DNA from: Macropodus opercularis
Lineage: Eukaryota; Chordata; Actinopteri; Anabantiformes; Osphronemidae
DNA: 64,000 nucleotides
Reading direction: 5' to 3'
Assembly: GCA_030770545.1 (NCBI GenBank)
Contig: JAUCMP010000030.1
Span: 4,193,001 to 4,257,000 of the forward strand
Part shown: in pieces, positions 22,366 through 31,640 of the stretch
Position numbering within the stretch: the first letter of the stretch is position 1
Layout: each line of letters begins with the position of its first letter
The notes under the pieces: model-generated
Database searches by the model: none
Told to the model about the DNA's origin: nothing
Seen by the model: the letters and a program-made list of their open reading frames with translations, nothing else
Translations under genes and position numbers: made by a program

Positions 22366-23125
22366 GTCAAAGCGTCCTCTGCAGCCCCCAGGAGGCCGTG
22401 AGACAGCTGCAAAGGGTGAGCTCTACTTGATTCTTCTCGGTCCTAGAGACATTTTCCAAGTTCCCAGGTTGGGTTTGTAGTAGTTAGGGTTAGGCACAAG
22501 GATCCCATGGTTAGGATGAAGCCACGGTTGAGGTTAATTGTTTCTAATGTGCCAGGTTGGTGACTGAGGTTGGGTTTTGTTATGAATTTATCGTCCTGGC
22601 AACTAAGACTAACGAAGCGAGACACTGCTTCGGTTTAATAAAATAAAAAAAGAAGGGAGTATAATACAACGTGTGCTTTCTTAGCGCATCAAAGCTGCTA
22701 CTAAACTGGAACATCAACTTCTTCTGTGTCCTTTCCTGGTGCAATGCATCTTGGGAAAATGAAGTCAGTTTCCCTGAAATTCACCAACCGTTATGACACA
22801 GTTTATTTTATTCACATATGTAACTGACACATGAACCTTTCTTCTTATTGTCGTGTATTAACTGTCAGTATGATTTTAACCCGTTCATTTTAATATTTTA
22901 ACTATTCTTATAAACAGTCTTCTAACAAGAAAGTCTCAACAGGTTTAGGCATTGAGGTCTCATTGTTAGGGTTAAGTAGTTTGGTCTAAGCTGTCTTAGA
23001 CTAAATTGTGAGGGTTACTCATCAGTAGTGTACCTTAGGTTCATCGGGCGTTTCGGCCATTTACCACTAGACACCCTCCCCTAAGGGCGGCCCCCTGGGG
23101 TGATCAAGTCCCAGGGTATGTCCTC
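22366..23125. other. No recognisable gene (copy B 60395-61154)
   Basis: No feature is identified. Isolated TTAGGGTTAGG stretches near 22480, 22966 and 23125 are single and not in arrays. Confidence 0.4.
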
Positions 23126-23500
23126 TTAGGGTTAGGTTTGAAATGTGTTTTTTTTGCACTGGCAAGCAGGGGTCTGTGCCATATCACCAAAAAGCCCATT
23201 CAGTCAGGATGTTGCATTTTATTTCATGGATGCAGTTTAACAGAGATGGTTTGGTTCCTTTTGAGGTTGTTTATTTACTTTGTTGTCTTCCTAAGTGCTA
23301 AGTGATCTATGTTTTTTAGGTGCTTCTAAGCATCATGAGAGGGAGGAGAGGATCCCAGAAGGACATCCCATCAGTCCGAAGCTGACTAGGCAGCCATCAG
23401 CAAGGTAAGTGCATGGAAAACATACTTAAAACCAAGAAGTTTTATAAATATATAGTTTATGTACATGTGTGCGCACACATATACACACACACACAAAAAC
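23126..23500 (+). repeat. Exon-like cassette repeat, left of the Penelope-like element, copy A
   Basis: This region of about 375 bp matches 28525-28905 in the same orientation with moderate divergence. Its centre is an 85-bp segment, 23320-23404, between a GTTTTTTAG acceptor and an AAG|GTAAGT donor. In one frame that segment is fully open (ASKHHEREERIPEGHPISPK onward). The two copies bracket the Penelope-like element, so they may be its terminal repeats or an older host duplication into which it inserted. Confidence 0.8.
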
Positions 23501-23592
23501 ACCTACACCTACGTGTATATATATACACATACACACACGCGCACCTACGTATTTAACCATTGGCACACATGTATACACACACACACACGTAT
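23462..23592. repeat. CA/TA/CG alternating microsatellite (copy B 61491-61621)
   Basis: Mixed ACAC, TATA and CGCG runs give a largely alternating purine-pyrimidine stretch, a candidate for Z-DNA. Confidence 0.85.
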
Positions 23593-24180
23593 CTTGTTAA
23601 TAGCATGCATAGAGTGAAAGGGCCCAGCTATAAGTGCTGTAAATACAAATAGCTATGAATGTTAATTGATACCAAAGTAGAATCATGCAACACACAAGAA
23701 GAATAAACTCATGCAGAATAAATTATTACATTAAAAAGTTCATGTGTGGGGCATGCAAAATGGTTAAGAAGTTAATATGTAGGACATATCATTATTGAGG
23801 AGTCATGCAGTGGAGGAATAGTTTTATCACTTAATTCCAAATTTAAAAAGATTTTAAGAAGGATTTTTTATGTGTATGTGTTACTCGGAATCTCCTATCA
23901 ATAGGTTTGAAGGGTTGAAGGATGAAGGGTAAGGAGAATGAATTGGGGGCTGAAATGGAGCCCAAAGCTTGAGGACAGACCAGAGAGTGGCACACAACAG
24001 GTAATACAGGCAAGATATATATTTAAAACAAATGTTTGTTTGTTTGTTTGTTGAACTTACTTACTGCCTAGGAAGAAACACACTCCCATCTCTACAATCA
24101 TGCATTTTTATTTTCCAGTTCCTCAGTTCCTCCATTCAGTTATGATAATCTATGTATTCCTTGTGTATTAGATGTATTTA

Positions 24181-24569
24181 TTAAATGTTCAAAGCTGAAG
24201 GAATTTTTGTTTTCAATTTCTCCATCCACAGCCTCTCCTGCCTCCTGCGCTGGCCCCCCGTCCACGTGGCGGATGCTTGGAGGCCAGTGATTGTGAGATG
24301 GTGAAGGGGGTGTGTTTGGAAGTGCTGTACCAAGGGAGTGGATAATCTGGCCGTCTTCATGCTGCGGATGTGTTGCTGGAGTCTGGTAAAAAGTGTTTTT
24401 CCTCTTTCACCCACGTACATCTTTCCACAGGTTTGGCAGATGATGCAGTAGCCCAGGTTGGAGCTGTGGATGCTGAACTCACCGTTAATAGGTGCTCCTG
24501 CGCCCCTGTGTGGATCAAAAATGAATTTCTCTTGCCTGAAAGCCCAGTGCCCGTCCCGATTTCCAGCAA
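24181..24569 (-). pseudogene. PLE GIY-YIG endonuclease domain, copy A
   Basis: In the correct frame it reads FIFDPHRGAGAPINGEFSIH, then SSNLGYCIICQTCGKMYVGE, then RGKTLFTRLQQHIRSM and ends RRQERLWMEKLKTKIPSALN. The cysteine-rich lead-in and the YVG with nearby Arg fit the GIY-YIG nuclease of Penelope-like elements, which nicks target DNA. Copy A has Arg where copy B has Thr right after YVGE (base 24404). Thr is the usual residue, so A has the derived form. Confidence 0.88.
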
Positions 24570-24951
24570 CTGTGTGCCTGCAAAACCTAGCTCTGACTAA
24601 TAAATCTCTTAGATTATACTGTAGTTTTGAAATTGATCACGGTCAGCCATAATTGTTATAAAGTTGTTCTGCCACAGATTCTGTAGGTAAGGACGAGGTC
24701 TGGAGTAGGTTGTGACCAAGGGGACGAGTTCTGTAGGCTCCATTCTGTGTTTCTCTCCCTGTGGTCGCCGCTCTGTGGCTCCGCTGAGAGACAGAGCAGC
24801 GGAGGGGGGAGAGAGATGATAGCGTCTGCTTTTTAACGCGTCCCAAAAACCTCCTCGTACCCTCTTGCTCTCAGGAATGAAGTGGAGATGGCTTGGTTTG
24901 AATCCGCCTCCCTCGAGCAGATTCTATGAAACCGGATGATTTGTGATTGAA

Positions 24952-25557
24952 CTATGCCTTTAAATGTGTGTTTCGGATGATAACCGGCTTTATGGAGTAG
25001 CGCGTGTGTATCTGTTGGTCTGAAGTAAACACGGGTGAGTCATTTTTAATTTTCCTCATCTGTGTGTCCAAAAAGTTTACTTCATCAGCGTGTAGATCGT
25101 ATTTAACCTTGATGGAGGGGTGGTGGTTATTCAACGTGTCAGTGAATGTATAAAAACTCTCCTTCCCATGCTCCCAGATGCCGATGATGTCATCCAGGAA
25201 GCGGAGGTAGACGGTAGGTTTCACTGGGCTTTGTTCTAGTGCCTTGCGTTCCCATTGGCTCATATAAATGTTGGCGTACCTGTGGCCCATCGCCGTGCCC
25301 TCCACCTGTAAGTGTTGCTTGTTATCAAACTCGAAGTCATTGTGTTGAAGGCATATTTCTAGAAGATGTCTGCATCCGGTCTGCTGTGGTCCGGGTATGG
25401 AGTAAAGATCTGCTGGACGGCTCCGTGTTGATGTTTGTATATAAGCTGTCAATGTCTCGACAGCGTCAAAGGGCGAATCCTGTCTAGAAAGTGGTACGTG
25501 TCTTTGAGGAAACTGGGATGTTTGCAGGAGAGCGGACCTAAGGAGAAGTCTATGCAC
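24952..25557 (-). pseudogene. PLE reverse transcriptase palm/thumb, copy A
   Basis: Open for 201 codons. It contains LLEICLQHNDFEF, then VEGTAMGHRYANIYMSQWE (motif B type), VYLRFLDDIIGIWEHG (motif C; the catalytic pair is the DD near 25189-25197) and VNFLDTQ (motif E region). The order and wording match Penelope-like RTs, not LTR or LINE RTs. The upstream frame joins only after a frameshift. Confidence 0.9.
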
Positions 25558-25594
25558 AGCGAGATGTTGTGAGTGGCGCTGCTGCAGTCGGAGA

Positions 25595-26446
25595 CTATGG
25601 GTCTGCCGGGAGGGATCGCGTGGGGGACCGTCCAGGGGAGTGGGTCCTTGTGGATTTTAGGGAGAAGATAGAACTGTCTGTTGCGGTGGATCTGGTCCGA
25701 ATAAACCCGTCATGGTCGAGTTTTTGAACAATGTCTCGGATGTGCGCCTGCGTTTGGCTCTGGATGCTGCCGTCTATGGCTTTATAATACCTAGTGGTGT
25801 TTAATTGTCTATGGGCTTCCAGGGCATGTTGTTGTAAATCCGTGATGACAATTTTTGAGCCCTTATCGGCCGGATTAATTATGATATTGAAGTTGACTGA
25901 CCCTGTAATTGCTCTTTTATCCTCCGCCGTGGATCGGTCTCTTTTGTCCAGCGGAGGAACGTAGCGGTTCAGACCGTCAACGTCACGGTGAATGAGAATC
26001 TTTGTCTGTGCACTCAGCTCATCCCAGGGTGGTTCCCGATTAGACAGCAGGGAGAAGGGCATTGCTTCCGAGTGGTTATCCTCAGAGCAATCTAGTAGTT
26101 TGACCCGTCTGTGGTACCGGTAAGGGTCCAAAGTGCTTGGAGTGGGAATGAACGTGAGGCCCCTCTCTAACAGGCGTATCTGAGCCTCACTTGGAGAGGT
26201 TGAGACTATCAGAGGGGGAGCCCCAGGACAGGTCGACTCGCGTTGTGAGACGGGGTCCCCGTGGGAAAGTGACGCTTGAAGGTGAGCTGCGTCAGTGGAG
26301 GTGGGGGGGCGACGGTTGCCACAAAGTTGTTGTGGGGTTCTAGGGTCGTAGGATCCCAGCCGGGGGTCTCGATGGACCGCGCCCGGTGGGTCCCCGTTAA
26401 AATCCTGGTTAGGCTGTGACCACATTATAAATGTATCTGCAGGCAT
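25595..26446 (-). pseudogene. PLE N-terminal RT region, copy A
   Basis: A 283-codon open frame containing SEAQIRLLERGLTFIPTPST, then IINPADKGSKIVITDLQQHA and HRQLNTTRYYKAI. The ADKGSKIVI segment is the conserved start of PLE reverse transcriptases. The end of this frame runs into a shift where RQIYLLPKIHKDP should follow on minus. Confidence 0.85.
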
Positions 26447-26950
26447 CGGGCTGTTTCCTGAGTCCAGTGCACGTCGTCCTGCGCTGTGCAGACCTGGTCC
26501 TTCGGCAGCGGTCTCAGGAAGGGGAGGTAGCTGGAGATAAAGTCATTAATGATATTAAGATTATTCTGCTGCGCTGGAGGGAGGAGCGACGAGTAATGAA
26601 TGAGTGGGAACGCAATCCTGGTTAGGAAAAACGGACTGTGCCCTCCTGTAAATCTGACGTAACTGTTTTATGGAGGTTTTGTGTGGGTCCCGATCCCTGT
26701 TGTCTATGCCTACAGACAGGAGCAGCAGCTTAACGGAGGGGTGCTCTGCTGTTTTGTCCAGGATTTTTTGAAAGTGATAGAATGCGGCGCCAGGGTAGCT
26801 GTCAGTTTGGACGTTGTTATTTGCGGGCGGGTATACGCGAGAGGTTGGAGTCACCGAGGAACCAGGTGGCTTTTCTGCCTCTGATTTTGCGGCCTACTCT
26901 GGCTTTGTGCTGGTCGGGCCGGTGCGCCTCCCGTGTGGGGCTCACACAGC
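26440..26950 (-). pseudogene. SGNH-hydrolase-like domain upstream of the PLE RT
   Basis: Three blocks of the SGNH/GDSL esterase fold can be read in order across frameshifts: ATWFLGDSNLSRIP (block I, candidate nucleophile Ser; GDSN at 26855-26844), LLLLSVGIDNRD (block III type; 26716-26699) and CTAQDDVHWTQETAR (block V type, D-x-x-H; 26478-26461). Their spacing of about 130 residues is short but reasonable. Esterase-like domains are known from ORF1 of some LINEs. I infer that here the domain belongs to the Penelope-like element, since it lies immediately upstream in the same orientation. A broken neighbour element is the alternative. Confidence 0.65.
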
Positions 26951-27468
26951 GCGTGTGAACCGAGGCGGCCTCATCCCAGCAACCTGTGGAGGTGGTTTGA
27001 GTGGGGTCAGACGGGGTCGTTCTACCATTGTAGTTGGTGTAATTATACGCTTCGGACCCTGGATGAGAGCTGGATGGGGCTCGTGTGCTCGTATTTGGTT
27101 TCTTGGGCTGATTGGCTGGGGGCCGTCCTCACTCCCGCTCCTCTTCTCCATATCGATGTAAATATCAGTCCCCACCGGTGTGGACTGGGTCAGTCTGGTC
27201 TTGTAGCGTTTCTGGGCCCAGCTAACTGCTATCTTAACGGTAAGTGGTCATAATCTGAGATAATATTAGAATAGTGGTCCTGCAGGACGCAGAAATTATT
27301 CTGCATCCACTGTTGCGCGTTTCTTTCCACAGCGTCTCTGACTTGTTCTGGGGGGGAGGAGGGTTTAATGAAGCCGGTGAGTTTCCGGACGTGTCTGAAC
27401 GTTCCCTGTGGCGGCATCTGGGTGCCGATAGCTTTAGCAATAATGTTCTTATGATGGACCGCTTGCAT
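26942..27468 (-). pseudogene. N-terminal region of the PLE, unrecognised
   Basis: Two open stretches (27468-27229 and 27175-26942) are probably the start of the same element's protein. The first has GTFRHVRKLTGFIKP and AQQWMQNNFCVLQDHY; the second is Pro/Arg-rich. I recognise no domain in either. Confidence 0.5.
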
Positions 27469-28017
27469 TAATTTGAAATAATTTGTACAGAGCGATCTGG
27501 TGGCCTGATCTAGTTCTGTGTGGGGCGTCTGGGAGGAGGGAGGTTTTGTTCGTTCTCTTCTGTTTGCGTTCCTGGTTGTGCTGGTCCTGAGTATTTCTGT
27601 TATCGTAACTTTCCCTACTTTCTAAAGGTGCTGTAGTTCCTGGAAAGCTGAAGTAGGCTGTCTTGGATCTGTGGAGGGAAGACGTGGTCGTGTGGGAAAT
27701 CCCGGTGTTCGCTGGGCCTGTGGTGGTAGAAGCTCGATCCTGGCGACTCGGAGAAGATGGTGTTTAAAACGAATCTCTTTTAACAGAGCGTCAATTCGTC
27801 TTCGTGGCCGGTGAGTAAAAGTTGGTAGTGAGTGATTATCAAATGTGGACCCGTTGGCAGATCCCCGACTGACGTCTGAGCTGTTGAAATTCCAAACTTT
27901 ATTTGATCGACAATTTTTCTAAAAAATGAAAACGCCTATTGTGACCAGACACGTCAGTGTTATTCATGCAAGTCAAATTTGATATAAAAAGATTTAAGCC
28001 TAATTCAGCTTAATTGG

Positions 28018-28053
28018 CCCTAACGTTTGGCAGTGAACTGCTTCCTCAGAGGG
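28018..28053 (-). other. Hammerhead-ribozyme-like motif near the 5' end of the PLE
   Basis: Minus strand, 5' to 3': CCCT, CTGAGGA (fits the CUGANGA core), A, GCAG-TTCA-CTGC (a perfect 4-bp stem II), C, AAAC, GTT, AGGG. The outer CCCT and AGGG can pair as stem I, with a GUU cleavage triplet. Where the core needs GAAAC, this copy has CAAAC, so the G12-equivalent is not conserved. Stem III would be minimal, as described for hammerheads of Penelope-like elements. I infer a decayed ribozyme. Confidence 0.55.
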
Positions 28054-28524
28054 GGTTGATTCCAGGAACTGAGCAGAGGGGTAGATGAAACATTGGGAGG
28101 GTGAACTAGCTCCTCCCTCCAATGTTTGTTCTCCCCTGTAATTGGTTGAAGCCTATCCTGTCCCTCTTCTACGTGGCTAGTTCAGACAATCCCAGAGGAG
28201 TTACTAATGTATAGGTGAAGTGGTTGTCAGTGACAGGTGGGATTCGATTTGAAGTTTAAGATTCCAATATTTCAATGTATTAAAATTAGTTAAACAGAGG
28301 GGTTGAGATGAGAAAGCTACAATGGAATCAGAAATCCAAACTAAAGAAGTAGACTGCTGCCAAATATGCTGGTCAGGATTAAGGAGAGGCTGCTGGTGGA
28401 TTCTGGTGGGTCAAACATGCTTCTTTTGTTTTACATATGACATAGAGATGAAGCTGAGGGTTATTTGATGTTAAATGTTAAACAGAGGGCTTTAATGGAC
28501 GGTGAGGGGCACAGGCCCCCGGCA
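28054..28524. other. No recognisable gene between the PLE and the cassette repeat
   Basis: No protein family is recognised. This could be an upstream part of the PLE terminal region. Confidence 0.35.
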
Positions 28525-28905
28525 ACTGGCTAGGTTAGGTTTGAAATGTGGTTTTATTTTAAAAAGACCAGAGCTGTGGTTCAAGTTGCACTGGCAGGCA
28601 GGGGTCTGTGCCATATCACCAAATAAGCCCATTCAGCCAGGATGTTGTATTTGATTGGTTTTATGCAGTTTTACAGAGATGGTTTGGTTCCTTTTGAGGT
28701 TGTTTATTTACTTTGTTGTCTTCCTAAGTGATATTTGTTTTTTAGGTGCTTCTAAGCATCATGAGAGGGAGGAGAGGATCCCAGGAGGACATCCCATCAG
28801 TCCGAAGCTGACTAGGCAGCCATCAGCAAGGTAAGTGCATGAAAAAAAAACTTAAAACAAAGAAGTTTTATGAATTTATAGTTTATGTACATGTATATAC
28901 ACACA
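28525..28905 (+). repeat. Exon-like cassette repeat, right of the Penelope-like element
   Basis: Partner of 23126-23500. The 85-bp segment is 28746-28830 with the same TTTTTTAG and GTAAGT signals and the same length. One visible coding change converts Glu to Gly (GAA to GGA). The repeat ends in a short CA run, where a Tc1-like terminal sequence begins at about 28907. Confidence 0.8.
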
Positions 28906-28906
28906 C

Positions 28907-29220
28907 AGTGGGTATGGAAAGTATTCAGACCCCCTTAAATGTTTCACTCTTTGTTATATTGCAGCCATATGCTAAAATCATTTAGGTTCGTTTTTTCCTC
29001 CTTAATGTACACACAGCGCCCACATTGACAGAAAAACACTGAATTTTTGCAGATTTCTTAAAAAAGAAAAACTGAAATATCACATGGTCATAAGTATTCA
29101 GACCCTTTGCTCAGTATTTAGTAGAAGCACCCTTTTGAGCTAATGCAGCCACGAGTCTTTTGGGGAATTCTTTCACAGCTGCATTTGGGGATCCTCTGCC
29201 ATTCCTCCTTGCAGATCCTC
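28907..29220 (+). mobile_element. Tc1-like transposon terminal region
   Basis: It begins CAGTGGGTATGGAAAGTATT and continues with TATTGCAGCCATATGCTAAA, CACATGGTCATAAGTATTCA and CTCTGCCATTCCTCCTTGCA. This is the terminal sequence of an abundant teleost Tc1-like element. It sits in the CA run ending the exon-like cassette. No matching right-hand inverted end was found. Confidence 0.85.
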
Positions 29221-29460
29221 GTTGGAAATTCGCCACTGGAGCCCTGTGCTCTTCAGAGGTGAAAGCAGGTTCACACTGAGCACACGTGACAGACGTGAGC
29301 CTGGAGACGCCGTGGAGAACGTCCTCCAGCATGACCGCTTTGGCGGTGGGTCAGTAATGGTGTGGGGTGGCATTTCTTTGGGGGGCCGCACAGCCCTCCA
29401 TGTGCTCGCCACAGGTAGCCTGACTGCCATTAGGTACCGAGATGAGATGGGTTCCTAATG
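29221..29460 (+). pseudogene. Tc1-like transposase fragment
   Basis: A 78-codon open frame reads VLFRGESRFTLSTRDRR, then QHDRFGGGSVMVWGGIS, then GRTALHV and LTAIRYRDE. This is the catalytic-domain middle of a Tc1 transposase. The usual DES motif is GES, so the first visible catalytic Asp is lost. It joins abruptly to the preceding terminal sequence, which suggests an internally deleted or composite element. Confidence 0.88.
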
Positions 29461-30216
29461 CAACACAACGCTAGACCTCAGCAGTTCCTGCAAGACTGTA
29501 AGGCGTCCCCTTCATCTACACACAGGACTGTAGCTGTCACATGTGAGGCGTGAGTTATGTTTGTTTGTAATATGGTTCATGCTGGAGGAGACCTGCTCAC
29601 ACACGTACGTGGATGCGAAGATCGACCTCTACGGAAAGATTTTCATGTTCATTAATGTTTCAGTCATTTGCCGGTTTTGGGATATTGATATGGATAATAT
29701 TTACAAATGGATATGCAATGGACAGGTTTTAAACTGTAATGAGGGATTTACAATAGATGGGCATAGATTAGCATATTCTAATAATCAGAGGTATGCAAAT
29801 AAATATGAGCATAATATACTAATGTAGTGGAAAATATTAGCATATGTTAGTAGGCTTAGGATGCATTTTGTTCAGGCTTTGTTCATTTCCAGGGAATATG
29901 ATTGTACAGGACGCTTGCTGGCCTTTGGCGGCTGCGAGGACGTCTGGCCTGTAGAGCGAAAGAATTTGGGCAAAACATTGCGACCCGGTAACCAAAGCTA
30001 TTGAGACAAAACAATTTCTGGTAATCACAAATCTTTGCATTTGGGCCGATGCAGGTTGAGGGATCAAAACACGCTCCCTAAACATCTGGGGGGAGAGTTC
30101 TCTGCCTGCCTTAGAGACAACTCGTTTTCTGTGGCCAGGCCTCCCCACGCGCTAGCAAGCATGGAGGCTCGCACATCTGCATTCACATCCTTTCAGCAGC
30201 CAATCAGATCCCTCCT
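29461..30216. other. No recognisable gene
   Basis: A 94-codon open frame (29543-29827) shows no family motif. The rest holds nothing I can assign. Confidence 0.35.
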
Positions 30217-30465
30217 GAGTGTGTTGACGTGGTGACAGAGGTCAGAGGGTTCACTGACCCACAGAAGGAGGAGTACTTCATGAAGAGGTTCAGAGATGAG
30301 CAGCAGGCCACAACCACCATCTCCCACGTCAAGACCTCACGAAGCCTCCGCATCATGTGTCACATCCCAGTCTTCTGCTGGATCTGCTGAGAACCAGAGG
30401 GGGAGGGGAGCTGCCCAAGGCAGTGACGGAGATGTACATGTGCTTCCTGGAAACAAGACTGTTTT
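30217..30465 (+). pseudogene. Fish NLRC3-like NACHT receptor fragment
   Basis: Reading from about 30220: VDVVTEVRGFTDPQKEEYF, then MKRFRDEQQATTTISHVKTS and RSLRIMCHIPVFCWI. A deletion moves the frame after that Trp-Ile. It continues TRGGGELPKAVTEMYMCFL. This is the part of the NACHT domain that is highly conserved in the expanded teleost NLR-C family of cytosolic immune sensors (known). No FISNA, Walker A, LRR or B30.2 part is present, so it is an isolated relic. Confidence 0.88.
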
Positions 30466-31419
30466 GTGGTCATAGTTACACTGAGGTCGCTGATCGTTTA
30501 ACATTTGGGCCACCCTGTCAATATTTGTATTTCTTTTTTAGTATATTTCAGAAAGCCATAAATTATATTGGAATATTCAAATGTTGGTCCATGTTGCTTT
30601 TTCTACTTTGCCAGTTCCCAGGGCTACGCTCCTCGTCATTGCATGCTACGCAATCTAAATGCGTGGCTCCTTGCTACCGCTAGGGGGCAGACTGTTCTTT
30701 GGTTTTGACCGACATCCCAGTAAAAAAGACCATTTTTGTGATGGTCCCAGTGTGTGATGCCAGGTTGGGGGTATAGTCCGGGCCTTCTCCCCCGTCAGTG
30801 TAAGTTTCTGATCAGTTCTGGTGGCGACTTGAAAACATGCACTAAACTAGAGATTCCTGAAAACCAGAAAGGTTTGAATGGAAAGTTGGTCTAAATGTTA
30901 CCAAGCTTTAATCAAACGAGCCCAACGAACTTTACAGTAATTGATTTGGGAGAAACCCGTGATTTCGACTTCGACGGGCCTCAGATGCTCTACACCCTGG
31001 ACACACTGGACGGGTCTTCACTGCTCAGGCTGGACTGATGACAGGACTCTGACTAGTTTAGTGAGAGACCTGTCAGGCGAGTCTTGGCCTGGGAGGTCGA
31101 AGCGTGGAGGAGTAGCGTGAGAGACCTGAAGAAGGTTCCTGCTGCTGCGACTGCACATCCACCGCTGGACTCGTTTTGTCTAGACTTATAATAGTAGTAA
31201 TATAGATTAGGTTTCTGTGTAACAGGTTAGGTTAAGATAACTTGCGTTCAATTGATTTAGGTTTACTTAAGTTGAATGTATTAAGTTGAGATCTGTGATG
31301 GGTTAGTGAAGGCAAGTATCAGTTTTTTATTGAACTTGTCTCGATATACTGTTCATGTGATGTTAGGTTGACCTCACTAATGTTTGTGTTCTCCGTTTTT
31401 TTTTTTCTCCTCCTTGAAC
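30466..31419. other. No recognisable gene
   Basis: A CTCF-like motif lies at 30677. Nothing else is assigned. Confidence 0.35.
30677..30690 (+). promoter_or_regulatory. CTCF-like motif
   Basis: CCGCTAGGGGGCAG is a close match to the CTCF core. It points toward the inverted match at 37511. Confidence 0.4.
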
Positions 31420-31640
31420 CGACACCTTATCGCGGTGGAGGAGTTCGTGTGCCCGTGTGACTCTAGCAGCTGTGTTGTCTGGGCTAAATGCCCCCGGCAG
31501 GGTCTCCCATGACAAACGGGTCCTGGGCGACGGGCCAGACTAAGACTAAGGTTCATCTGTCGCCGGAGGAGCCGGAGGAGGCCCAGAGGAAGACCAGGAC
31601 TCACTGGAGGGACGATGTCTGTCAGCCAGCCTGGGAAGGT
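31420..31640 (+). mobile_element. Fish LINE fragments
   Basis: CACCTTATCGCGGTGGAGGA, then GCCCGTGTGACTCTAGCAGC and GGTCTCCCATGACAAACGGG form a recurrent fish retroelement segment. It is followed by a piece reading RKTRTHWRDDVCQPAWE, resembling the C-terminal RTRWRDYVSRLAWE of a fish LINE. Two parts seem to be joined by deletion. Confidence 0.55.

Larger units (their letters stand above)
1..25971. repeat. Copy A of a ~38.35-kb near-identical direct duplication
   Basis: Every stretch here recurs in the same order and orientation from 38353 onward. The offset is +38352 up to about 5310, +38782/38783 to about 8300, +38448 to about 10300, +38425/38427 to about 16150, +38426 to the CT minisatellite, +38044 after it, and +38029 from about 21190 to the end. 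Between these indel steps only scattered single-base differences are visible. The left edge is cut by the window start, so the true breakpoint is not seen. The duplication also carries along old, decayed elements at identical positions, so it is much younger than its contents. Confidence 0.98.
24181..28053 (-). mobile_element. Penelope-like retroelement (PLE), broken, copy A
   Basis: On the minus strand, in order: a hammerhead-like motif (28053-28018), an N-terminal region (27468-26942), an SGNH-like region (about 26950-26461), PLE reverse transcriptase (26446-24952) and a GIY-YIG endonuclease (24569-24181). RT followed by C-terminal GIY-YIG defines the EN+ Penelope-like class (known). At least four frame breaks separate the parts, so the copy is inactive. 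The exact ends are uncertain; similar exon-like cassettes lie outside it on both sides. Confidence 0.88.

Noticed and set aside
22480..23140. Interstitial telomere repeats
   Set aside because: TTAGGG occurs only as isolated one- or two-unit matches, not as an array.
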